Shown here: one piece after another, positions 1 to 5,449 of the stretch
How the letters are laid out: every line of letters begins with the position of its first letter
Position numbering within the stretch: position 1 is the stretch's first letter
Source: Candidatus Heimdallarchaeota archaeon
GTDB lineage: Archaea > Asgardarchaeota > Heimdallarchaeia > Heimdallarchaeales > Heimdallarchaeaceae
Length of the DNA stretch: 5,449 nucleotides
Assembly (NCBI GenBank): GCA_030628305.1
Contig: DAOVRE010000130.1
Span: forward strand, 1-5,449
Direction of reading: 5' to 3'
Notes under the pieces: generated by a model
Seen by the model: the letters and a program-made list of their open reading frames with translations, nothing else
Databases searched by the model: none
Told to the model about the DNA's origin: nothing
Translations under genes and position numbers: made by a program

Positions 1-364
1 TCCCTAGTAATGTGACTGCATGAACAATTACACATCTGTCTAACTGGAGTTGATTATTTTCAGCGTTATTTTCTAGGTTTTTTACTATTTTTAAAATTTC
101 TTTAGCAGTTTTGACGGGGTATCTACCTGCAGCCCAACCGACTAAATCACTTTTGTGACCAACTTTTCTCTTGTGTCTTCTATATGGAACTGAAGATTTT
201 TTCTCGATGACTGCTTCAAGATAATCAACGCACTTGTGAATTGTCATACCTTTAATTGTATTGCAAATCTCCCTTGCTGCTTTTCGACTAACATCAATGC
301 CTCTTGCTGAAGCTTTTGCTGATCTATCAGGATCTGTTTGAATGGAATATTTGTAAGTTGGCAA
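1..364 (-). CDS. rpl22: Large-subunit ribosomal protein uL22 (archaeal L22), 3' end cut by window
   Basis: uL22 is a 23S rRNA-binding protein of the large ribosomal subunit; a long hairpin of the protein lines the peptide exit tunnel. The reading frame gives 121 residues before the window ends. It opens MPTYKYSIQ, then has the archaeal/eukaryotic L22 pattern: a KGM turn at residues 38-40, a VPYRRH segment at 59-64, AAGRYPVKTAKEIL at 78-91 and a NAEN/LDR region at 100-110 leading into VIVHAV. The archaeal protein is usually about 150 residues, so roughly 30 C-terminal residues lie outside. The start is TTG at 364-362. It is chosen because an AGGAG ribosome binding site lies 8 bases upstream and no ATG is available nearby. 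The usual upstream gene rps19 is absent; valS lies upstream instead, 202 bases away. The family call is near certain. Confidence 0.96.
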   Translation of the reverse strand, partial: MPTYKYSIQTDPDRSAKASARGIDVSRKAAREICNTIKGMTIHKCVDYLEAVIEKKSSVPYRRHKRKVGHKSDLVGWAAGRYPVKTAKEILKIVKNLENNAENNQLQLDRCVIVHAVTLLG

Positions 365-372
365 TCTTAATT

Positions 373-377
373 CTCCT
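373..377 (-). promoter_or_regulatory. Ribosome binding site of rpl22
   Basis: The minus strand reads AGGAG, within AAAGGAGAA, 8 bases before the TTG codon at 364. This is a near-ideal complement to the archaeal 16S rRNA 3' end. It is the main reason for accepting a TTG start. Confidence 0.85.
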
Positions 378-391
378 TTCAGCTATCTTGT

Positions 392-426
392 TTATACTCT
401 TGACTAATTAGCGGGTAAGAGCATAA
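392..426 (-). promoter_or_regulatory. Predicted RNA hairpin in the rpl22 leader
   Basis: Read on the minus strand, TTATGCTCTT (426-417) can pair with AAGAGTATAA (401-392). This gives a 10-pair stem around a 15-base loop that itself contains the palindrome CTAATTAG. One pair is G·U in the minus-strand RNA but would be an A·C mismatch on the plus strand, so the structure favours a transcript reading into rpl22. The stem ends 14 bases before the AGGAG site. It could be a regulatory element of the ribosomal-protein mRNA, or chance in A+T-rich DNA. Confidence 0.4.
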
Positions 427-450
427 TTTTTAAGGTTTGTTTTTTCACAC

Positions 451-460
451 TTATTATATT
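451..460 (-). promoter_or_regulatory. Candidate TATA box for rpl22 (proximal)
   Basis: The minus strand reads AATATAATAA here. With the usual archaeal spacing of about 26 bases, transcription would start near 429. The leader hairpin would then lie at the very 5' end of the message and the leader would be about 65 bases long. A+T-rich DNA gives many such matches, so this is tentative. The other candidate lies at 502-509. Confidence 0.35.
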
Positions 461-501
461 GACAAACGCTTGTGTTCCCGTAATTCGACTGATATATTTT
501 T

Positions 502-509
502 GTATAAAA
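502..509 (-). promoter_or_regulatory. Candidate TATA box for rpl22 (distal)
   Basis: The minus strand reads TTTTATAC just after AAATCG. That would place a start near 478 and give a leader of about 115 bases. It is an alternative to, or an addition to, the box at 451-460. Confidence 0.3.
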
Positions 510-544
510 CGATTTGCTTTGTTGAGTAGGTTCTAACAAATGGG

Positions 545-560
545 AAAAAACAGAGAAAAA
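545..560 (-). terminator. U-tract terminator after valS
   Basis: Directly after the valS stop codon the minus strand carries T5 (560-556) and then T6 (550-545). Archaeal RNA polymerase stops at such U-tracts, often helped by the aCPSF1/FttA nuclease, and no stem-loop is needed. Its place between the stop codon and the candidate rpl22 promoters suggests that valS and rpl22 are transcribed separately. Confidence 0.55.
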
Positions 561-566
561 TAGCGA

Positions 567-3035
567 TTAGAGGGAAATAATCAACTCTTCTCCATTTGCC
601 AAAGAGAACTTCTTGGACTTTGAATCCAACTCACTTTCTTCAGAACTTATCTGATTAACTATATGCATTGCTTTTAGGTCTAAAACAAATGCTTCAAGAC
701 TCTTGGGAAATAGGGCTTTATTGATTGGTGTGTTAAGAGGTAACTTCATATCCTTCTTAAATTTCCAAATCAGAGAATTTGATTCAAGTAGTATGTCTGT
801 TAATTCTGTAAATTTTGTTTCTGTGATTATTTTCTTAGGATCTGGAAATTCTTCTATATGAACTGTTTTACCATGTAATCCTCTATAAATGAAATCTGTT
901 ACAAAGGGGACTAAAGGTGCAAAAGCTTTGATTATTGTATTCAAGACTTTATGCAAAGTATAATGAGCTGCATTTTGCTCTTCTTCACTGAAAGCTTCAT
1001 CCCTGTTATATGCCCTTCCTTTTACCATTTCAATGTATTGAGAAGCAAAAAGGTCAATTGTAAATTTTCTCAATGCTTTTGCGGGAACGTTGAAATCATA
1101 AACATCATAACCTTGAATAGATTCCGTGATTGTTTGTGATAATTCTGAGAGAATCCATTCATCTGTTGGTTGTAATTTCATTTCACCATTATCAGTTGAA
1201 GGAAACGAGCTAACAAATCTAGCAATGTTGTAAACCTTGTTTATAAATTTAGAAATACCTTGTAAGCGTTGTTGATTGAATCTGATGTCAGACCCGTGAC
1301 TAGCTTCTATTGCACCATACATTCTAACAGAATCTCCACCATATTTCTCAATCATTTCTTCGGGATAAATTGCAGTACCCTTACTTTTTGACATTTTTTC
1401 TCCTTTTCTGTTTACAACATGACCAGAAATCCAAGCATGATTAAAGGCGGGCTTATCGTAAAGCTGATGACCTCTTAACATTGTATAATGAAGCCAAGTT
1501 CTTACAATATCCTTGCCTTGAGGTCGAATATCACAAATATAGTCTCTAGAGTTTAGTTTATTGAATAAATCATCATCTCTTTTATTGTGGGGATGAAGAC
1601 TAATGTAGATCTCACTTATTGATGAATCCATCCAAGTGTCAAATGTTCGTATGTCGCCCTCAAATCCCTCGGAAGCACCACAATTATGGCATATGTCAAA
1701 CGGTGGATTATCTTTCCAAGGTTGGTAATAAGGTCCAGGTTCAGGAAGGTTGGGTTGATTACACTTTTTACAATACCAAACTGGTACTTCTGTTCCATAG
1801 TATCTTCTTCTGCTTATTGGCCAATCAATTGATACTGTATTTAACCAATCCATCCATACTTTTTTCATAAAGTTTGGGAAAAACTTCATTGTGTCAGCAT
1901 ATTCTTTCAATTTGGGTAGATATTCTACTTGTTTTAAGTAATATTCAGGCATAGCTAGAAATTCAACATCATTTCCACATCTTGAACATGTTGGAAAATT
2001 ATGTGCTGCATCTACTTTCTGAAGGATGAATCCTTGTTCTTCCAATTGTTTGGCTATTTCTTTTTTAGCCTCTTTAACTTTCAATCCCTTAAATTCAGGA
2101 ACAACACCTGTAATTTCCCCATCTGTATTTATGATTGTTTTTGGATTGATTTTAAGTTCTCTGAATATCTGTACATCCCCGGAATCACCATATGCGCAAA
2201 CCATTAAAATTCCTGTTCCAAACTCCATTTTTGCATAATGGTGAGGTAGAATTGGTATTTCATCCTCAAAAATTGGAGTAACAGCTGTTTTTCCTTCTAA
2301 GTGTTTGTATCGACTATCTTTTGGGTTATAAATTACAACCCCAATAGCCGGAATAAGTTCCGGACGAGAGGTAGAAATAATTAATTCCTCTCCTGTTTCT
2401 TTTATTTTGAACTTTATGTCGTACAGGATATGGGAACCAGATCTATAATCTATCTCATTATCTGATATGGTAGTTTTACATCTAGTACAGTAATTATTTG
2501 GTCTATTATCTTCATAGATTTGGTTGTCTTTAAACAGTTTAATGAAAGTAGACTGTGTGAGTGCCCTATATTGTTCTTGATCAGTTTTATACACATCATC
2601 CCATTCAAATGAGTTATTGCTGAAACCAAGTATTCTACAGATGTTTAAAATCATGTCACCTACTCTATCCAAAATCTGTTTGCACATAGCTAGAAATTCT
2701 TCACGTGGAACATTGTGCATAGAAACCTTGAATTCTTTTTCAGCTTGAACTTCGATAGGTAAGCCATTGCGATCTAAGCACATGGGAAATAAAATTTCAT
2801 GACCTTGCATTCTCTTATAACGTGCAATCATATCGATACCGCTATAGTGAATCGCTCCCCCCATGTGCCATGGAGCATTTGCATAAGGCGGAGGTGTATC
2901 TATGCTAAAAATCGGCTTACCCGATTCTTTATTGAAATGAAATAATTTTTCTTTTTGCCAAGTATTAAATAGATTAATATCTTGTTTCTGTGGGTCATAT
3001 GTCCGTTCTGGCAATTTAGGGTCACGCTTACTCAA
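567..3035 (-). CDS. valS: Valyl-tRNA synthetase, archaeal type
   Basis: This cytoplasmic class Ia synthetase charges tRNA-Val with valine and hydrolyses mischarged Thr-tRNA. The 822 residues contain, in order: an HIGH-type motif as HMGG at 57-60; DRNGLPIE at 88-95; a CxxC knuckle at 183-186; the editing-domain TSRPE at 222-226 and FGTG at 272-275; CxxC pairs at 350-353, 422-425 and 449-452; DTWMDSS at 466-472; RPQGKDIVRTW at 504-514, typical of ValRS; and KMSKS at 547-551. An anticodon-binding helical domain follows from about 620 to 730. The long C-terminal coiled-coil arm of bacterial ValRS is not evident. The start is TTG with AGGTGA 5 bases upstream; the next in-frame Met is residue 58, inside the HIGH-type motif, so TTG must be used. 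The gene has its own promoter-like box and a U-tract after the stop. IleRS and LeuRS were considered, but the RPQGKDIVRTW and GSDIRF regions favour ValRS. Confidence 0.95.
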   Translation of the reverse strand: MSKRDPKLPERTYDPQKQDINLFNTWQKEKLFHFNKESGKPIFSIDTPPPYANAPWHMGGAIHYSGIDMIARYKRMQGHEILFPMCLDRNGLPIEVQAEKEFKVSMHNVPREEFLAMCKQILDRVGDMILNICRILGFSNNSFEWDDVYKTDQEQYRALTQSTFIKLFKDNQIYEDNRPNNYCTRCKTTISDNEIDYRSGSHILYDIKFKIKETGEELIISTSRPELIPAIGVVIYNPKDSRYKHLEGKTAVTPIFEDEIPILPHHYAKMEFGTGILMVCAYGDSGDVQIFRELKINPKTIINTDGEITGVVPEFKGLKVKEAKKEIAKQLEEQGFILQKVDAAHNFPTCSRCGNDVEFLAMPEYYLKQVEYLPKLKEYADTMKFFPNFMKKVWMDWLNTVSIDWPISRRRYYGTEVPVWYCKKCNQPNLPEPGPYYQPWKDNPPFDICHNCGASEGFEGDIRTFDTWMDSSISEIYISLHPHNKRDDDLFNKLNSRDYICDIRPQGKDIVRTWLHYTMLRGHQLYDKPAFNHAWISGHVVNRKGEKMSKSKGTAIYPEEMIEKYGGDSVRMYGAIEASHGSDIRFNQQRLQGISKFINKVYNIARFVSSFPSTDNGEMKLQPTDEWILSELSQTITESIQGYDVYDFNVPAKALRKFTIDLFASQYIEMVKGRAYNRDEAFSEEEQNAAHYTLHKVLNTIIKAFAPLVPFVTDFIYRGLHGKTVHIEEFPDPKKIITETKFTELTDILLESNSLIWKFKKDMKLPLNTPINKALFPKSLEAFVLDLKAMHIVNQISSEESELDSKSKKFSLANGEELIISL

Positions 3036-3040
3036 TTAAC

Positions 3041-3046
3041 TCACCT
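3041..3046 (-). promoter_or_regulatory. Ribosome binding site of valS
   Basis: The minus strand reads AGGTGA, 5 bases before the TTG at 3035. It matches the GGAGGTGAT anti-16S consensus and fixes the non-ATG start. Confidence 0.8.
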
Positions 3047-3070
3047 TGACGTAATTGACGATTGTTCTTA

Positions 3071-3079
3071 ATTTAAAAA
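3071..3079 (-). promoter_or_regulatory. Candidate TATA box for valS
   Basis: The minus strand reads TTTTTAAAT. A start about 26 bases downstream falls near 3049. The leader would then be about 14 bases and just include the AGGTGA site, which fits a short-leader archaeal mRNA. The inverted repeat at 3080-3099 abuts its upstream side. Confidence 0.45.
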
Positions 3080-3099
3080 TTGAGTGGTAACTAACTCAA
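3080..3099. repeat. Inverted repeat TTGAGT-N8-ACTCAA upstream of valS
   Basis: Two perfect 6-base arms are separated by 8 bases. On the minus strand this lies where the BRE (TFB-binding) element would sit, directly upstream of the TATA-like box. It could be an operator. As RNA it could instead be a stem in the 3' end of an MFS transcript. Confidence 0.4.
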
Positions 3100-3159
3100 A
3101 TTATCTTTCGTCTTCCTGTGATAATTTCTCTGCATTGATATTAAGAGATTCGCTAAATA

Positions 3160-3173
3160 TTTCTAGCTAGAAA
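3160..3173. repeat. Perfect 14-bp palindrome after the MFS gene
   Basis: TTTCTAGCTAGAAA is its own reverse complement and begins 12 bases after the MFS stop codon. As RNA it has no loop to speak of, and the U-tract beside it is short (TTTT), so a terminator role is weak. A binding site for a dimeric protein is equally possible. No function can be assigned. Confidence 0.4.
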
Positions 3174-3185
3174 ACAATCTGTCTG

Positions 3186-4682
3186 CTAAAGAATGTCCAT
3201 TTGTAAGGTTGGTGCTTCTTCTTTTCTATCCTCTGGACCTCTAAAATAGGATAAAATTGCTCCAACAGCTGTAATTATTGCAAAAATAGCAAACACCCAT
3301 TTTAACCCTATTACATAATTGCTTGGAGCAAAAGGATCTAATCCATTTGTATTGAAAAGATAAGAAGTTACAAATGTTAATATTGCAGTTGACAGAGCAA
3401 TTCCCAAGTTAATAGCTACACTTGTTGTCAACCCTAAAAGACCGCTTGATATACCCAATTTTTCTTTCGGCGTTGCTGACATAATAGAGTTTGCATTAGG
3501 TGATTGGAATAAACCAATACAGGCTCCAATTATTGTAGAAATTACCCCATATAGCCAAGTTGGCGCACTTGCTGAAATGAATATAGCTAATATTCCTAAA
3601 CAAATAGCTACACAAAACATGGCTATTGTACAAAGATATCTAGCATCGATCGTGTTAGATAGTTTGCCTGAAATTACTGCGAACATAGCCATTCCTACTG
3701 GCAATCCTGCAATTATTAAGCCTGCTTGAATTTCGTTTTGAACGATAGCTAATGATAATAGAAAAAGATTAACATGATATATAATAACAATATATCCTTG
3801 ATGTTTGGTTATAGCAGTGAATAATCCAATTGAAATTTTCCTGTTCTTAATTAGCCTAAAATCAATTAAAGGATTTGGAGCTCTTTTTTCCCAAAGAAGA
3901 AATGCGGGAATAAGTAGAACACTCATTCCTAAACAAACAACAGCCCAGATATTTGAGTTTGACAATTCAATATCCACAAAAAAGCTAGCGCTTAATATTA
4001 ATGATGATAGAAATGCTGCAAGCAGTATAGAACCTAGATAATCCGCCTTCCTGCCTTCTTCCAAAGGTTTTGTTTTAGGTAGATTCAAATGTACCATTAT
4101 GAAACCCACAATCCCAATTGGAACATTAATAAGAAAAACCCCGCCTACTTCCCAATATTGACCGATGACTGCTCCAAGCACAGGTCCTAATATTACTGAA
4201 ATTGATATTAGTAAATTATTGAATCCAACAGCTGTTCCTCGATTCTTTTTAGTGGTAAACTTAGTTACTAACGCCATACCATTACTTATCATGCCTGTTG
4301 CCCCGAAAGCTTGAATAATTCTAGCAAAAATCAACCACAGAATAGAACTCACAAAAAATTTCAAAGCAAGATAACAAAATAGTGAACCCAAAGTAAAAAT
4401 AACCATACCAACTTGAAAAACCAATTTGTTACCATACTTATCTCCTAAGTCACCTGCAATAACAGTAAACGCCATCATCACTAACAGATAAGCTAATACT
4501 ATCCATTGAACGATGTTTGGAGTTACGCTATAGAACTCTTTTATCCGATTTGTGATAATAAAAACAATTGAAGCATCTAGTGTCGCCATGAAAGTTCCTA
4601 TCCCTATTGAACTAACAAGTTTAATAATCGGAACTTTCGGAGAATCATCAGTTGAAATTAGAGAGTTAGCATTTGTAATCAT
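3186..4682 (-). CDS. MFS transporter, DHA2 (14-TM, EmrB/QacA-like) drug:H+ antiporter family
   Basis: This is a cytoplasmic-membrane protein, probably a proton-driven exporter of drugs or other small molecules; the substrate cannot be told. Residue numbers count from the alternative TTG at 4688 (500 aa); from the ATG at 4682 the protein has 498 aa. About 14 hydrophobic segments span residues 22-482. Family motifs visible are TM1 LDAS with Asp38 (37-40), motif A GDLGDKYGNK in the loop after TM2 (79-88), motif B RIIQAFGA (123-130), antiporter motif C ILGPVLGAVIG (166-176), FLINVPIG (185-192), QAGLIIAGLP (321-330) and GLFQSPNANS (392-401). The WRW usually before FxINxPxG reads WEVGG here. The N-terminus is short and there is no signal peptide. 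ATG 4682 is preferred. TTG 4688 is also in frame, with a TAG stop upstream. Neither has a close ribosome binding site. The gene diverges from hef. Confidence 0.9.
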   Translation of the reverse strand: MITNANSLISTDDSPKVPIIKLVSSIGIGTFMATLDASIVFIITNRIKEFYSVTPNIVQWIVLAYLLVMMAFTVIAGDLGDKYGNKLVFQVGMVIFTLGSLFCYLALKFFVSSILWLIFARIIQAFGATGMISNGMALVTKFTTKKNRGTAVGFNNLLISISVILGPVLGAVIGQYWEVGGVFLINVPIGIVGFIMVHLNLPKTKPLEEGRKADYLGSILLAAFLSSLILSASFFVDIELSNSNIWAVVCLGMSVLLIPAFLLWEKRAPNPLIDFRLIKNRKISIGLFTAITKHQGYIVIIYHVNLFLLSLAIVQNEIQAGLIIAGLPVGMAMFAVISGKLSNTIDARYLCTIAMFCVAICLGILAIFISASAPTWLYGVISTIIGACIGLFQSPNANSIMSATPKEKLGISSGLLGLTTSVAINLGIALSTAILTFVTSYLFNTNGLDPFAPSNYVIGLKWVFAIFAIITAVGAILSYFRGPEDRKEEAPTLQMDIL

Positions 4683-4692
4683 TTTCAAGTAA

Positions 4693-4707
4693 TCATTCTA
4701 TTCTCAA
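4693..4707 (-). other. Possible 4-codon leader ORF before the MFS gene
   Basis: A TTG at 4707-4705, spaced 7 bases from the AGGAG at 4719-4715, opens a reading frame of four codons (M-R-I-E) that stops with TGA at 4695-4693. This is the only well-placed ribosome binding site near the MFS gene, yet it is out of frame with it. It may be a translated leader, a relic of an older start, or a sign of a one-base indel. Confidence 0.3.
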
Positions 4708-4714
4708 TGGAGGG

Positions 4715-4719
4715 CTCCT
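4715..4719 (-). promoter_or_regulatory. Shine-Dalgarno-like AGGAG upstream of the MFS gene
   Basis: The minus strand reads AGGAG followed by CCCTCC. It lies 32 bases before the MFS ATG at 4682, too far to serve it directly, but 7 bases before an out-of-frame TTG. GGAG and CTCC are self-complementary only two bases apart, too close for a stable hairpin. Confidence 0.4.
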
Positions 4720-4752
4720 AATAAAAATTGTGCAAAATAATTAAGAAAAGAG

Positions 4753-4761
4753 AATATATTA
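4753..4761 (-). promoter_or_regulatory. Candidate TATA box for the MFS gene
   Basis: The minus strand reads TAATATATT. A start near 4730 would give a leader of about 48 bases that includes the AGGAG site and the short leader ORF. A weaker alternative, TTTTTATT at 4720-4727, would start transcription near 4697 and exclude both. Confidence 0.35.
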
Positions 4762-4777
4762 CAAAGAACAATTAGAA

Positions 4778-4785
4778 TTTAAATA
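4778..4785 (+). promoter_or_regulatory. Candidate TATA box for the Hef-type helicase gene
   Basis: The sequence reads TTTAAATA. At the usual archaeal spacing, transcription would start near 4807, leaving a leader of about 20 bases before the ATG at 4829. No clear ribosome binding site lies in that leader. Confidence 0.4.
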
Positions 4786-4791
4786 GTAAAA

Positions 4792-4825
4792 AAACCATCA
4801 TTGTACGATGACATGATTGTGGTTT
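4792..4825. repeat. Interrupted inverted repeat over the hef transcription start region
   Basis: AAACCA (4792-4797) and TGGTTT (4820-4825) are perfect inverted arms. Inside them, TCAT (4798-4801) pairs with ATGA (4813-4816) once a 3-base bulge is allowed. A second near-palindrome, CATTGTACGATG at 4799-4810 with one mismatched pair, is nested inside. The predicted hef start of transcription falls within it, so it could be an operator or a leader structure. Confidence 0.35.
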
Positions 4826-4828
4826 CCA

Positions 4829-5449
4829 ATGGATCAAGCAGAATATATTAACCATCCTCTGATTAAACCTGATAAAATTGAAGCGAGATTGTACCAACAG
4901 ACATTATTTGCTTCATGCGTTAAGGAAAATTCTTTGGTTATTTTACCAACGGGTTTGGGTAAAACAATCCTTTTTATCATGATCGCTGCACATCGCATTC
5001 AGAAATTTCCCGAGGGAAAAATTGTATTTTGCGCCCCAACTAAACCACTACTTGAACAACATGAACAAACTACTAGATCTTCTTTAAATATTGGTTCAGA
5101 TAAAATCATACAAATCTCTGGTCAAACTGATCCCAGTACAAGAAAACAAATCTGGGAAGAGGGACAAGTATTCATCTGTACACCTCAAACTATTCAAAAC
5201 GATATCATCCAACGTAGAGTGAAACTTGAAGATTTCGTTTTTATGTGCCTAGATGAAGCTCATAAGGCTGTTGGTGACCATAGTTACGTTTTCATTGCAG
5301 AACAATATAACTTGAAAGCAAAAAATCCTCTTCTACTTGGTATCACTGCAAGCCCAGGTGCTAATATTGAAAGAATTGAAGAGGTACAAGAAAATTTGAA
5401 GACTTTCAATGTGGAAATGAGAGATGAAAGCTCTGATGATGTTAAACAA
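4829..5449 (+). CDS. hef: Hef/FANCM-family SF2 DNA helicase, N-terminal part, 3' end cut by window
   Basis: Hef acts on stalled replication forks and branched DNA. In Euryarchaeota it joins an SF2 helicase to an XPF-type nuclease and is related to eukaryotic FANCM and Mph1. The 207 visible residues form helicase domain 1: a Q-like RLYQQ at 20-24, Walker A LPTGLGKT at 39-46, motif Ia APTKPLLEQH at 69-78, motif Ib TPQTIQND at 118-125, motif II DEAH at 142-145 with AVGDHSYVFIA after it, and motif III TASPG at 173-177. The SSDDVKQ near the edge matches the Hef (S)PDVK segment. ATG 4829 is chosen; an in-frame TGA at 4814 limits extension, leaving only TTG 4817 as an alternative, without a ribosome binding site. 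Helicase domain 2 and any nuclease domain lie outside. A helicase-only FANCM-like protein cannot be excluded. Confidence 0.9.
   Translation, partial: MDQAEYINHPLIKPDKIEARLYQQTLFASCVKENSLVILPTGLGKTILFIMIAAHRIQKFPEGKIVFCAPTKPLLEQHEQTTRSSLNIGSDKIIQISGQTDPSTRKQIWEEGQVFICTPQTIQNDIIQRRVKLEDFVFMCLDEAHKAVGDHSYVFIAEQYNLKAKNPLLLGITASPGANIERIEEVQENLKTFNVEMRDESSDDVKQ

Noticed and set aside
365..566. Possible tRNA or small RNA gene in the valS-rpl22 gap (GTTCTAAC looks slightly like a T-loop)
   Set aside because: No acceptor or anticodon stems can be drawn and the GGTTCGANNCC pattern is missing.
951..2238. Open frames of 60-83 codons on the plus strand inside valS, and one on the minus strand in a second frame
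   Set aside because: They lie wholly within a clear ValRS gene, lack ribosome binding sites and have low-complexity, Phe/Leu/Ile-rich products typical of antisense frames in A+T-rich coding DNA.
2856..2867. HIGH motif of ValRS reads HMGG, which might suggest a loss of activity
   Set aside because: The flanking DRNGLPIE and KMSKS motifs are intact, and as far as I recall a small residue in place of the second His is normal for this archaeal ValRS branch.
3805..4041. 78-codon open frame on the plus strand inside the MFS gene
   Set aside because: It is antisense to a well-conserved transporter and its product shows no recognisable family or start signal.
4817..4819. TTG as an alternative start of the Hef-type gene
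   Set aside because: It would add only four residues, has no ribosome binding site, and the ATG at 4829 gives a normal Hef N-terminus.
1..5449. CRISPR array, insertion sequence or other mobile element
   Set aside because: No regularly spaced repeats, transposase frames or terminal inverted repeats were seen. The genes are housekeeping or ordinary transport genes.

Overview
This A+T-rich window looks like the chromosome of an archaeon. It holds an archaeal-type ribosomal protein uL22, an archaeal-type valyl-tRNA synthetase and the start of a Hef/FANCM-family helicase. Its control signals are also archaeal: TATA-like boxes, GGAG or GGTGA ribosome binding sites, and U-tracts after a stop codon. 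The ValRS active-site region (HMGG, then DRNGLPIE) resembles, from memory, the form found in Sulfolobus-like archaea, whereas Hef is best known from Euryarchaeota and Asgard archaea. That mix, with the low G+C, would fit an Asgard lineage. This is inference only; nothing seen here fixes the lineage.

Layout: Three genes lie on the minus strand and are read right to left. An MFS exporter of the 14-helix DHA2 type starts near 4682 and ends at 3186. valS follows at 3035 to 567. rpl22 starts at 364 and runs off the left edge. Gaps of about 150 and 202 bases with their own promoter-like elements suggest three separate transcription units rather than one operon. On the plus strand, a Hef-type helicase gene starts at 4829 and runs off the right edge. 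It diverges from the MFS gene across a 140-base shared promoter region. No stretch longer than about 300 bases lacks a gene.

Function: uL22 and ValRS serve translation, Hef serves fork repair, and the MFS protein is probably a proton-driven exporter. They do not form an obvious pathway, and I do not see a new multi-gene system. The points that deserve a second look are regulatory or organisational. rpl22 is separated from its usual partner rps19 and has a leader hairpin containing a G·U pair. rpl22 and valS both start with TTG behind clear ribosome binding sites. A possible four-codon leader ORF, preceded by the only good ribosome binding site, lies just before the MFS start. Several inverted repeats sit in the gaps, next to promoters or just after a stop codon.
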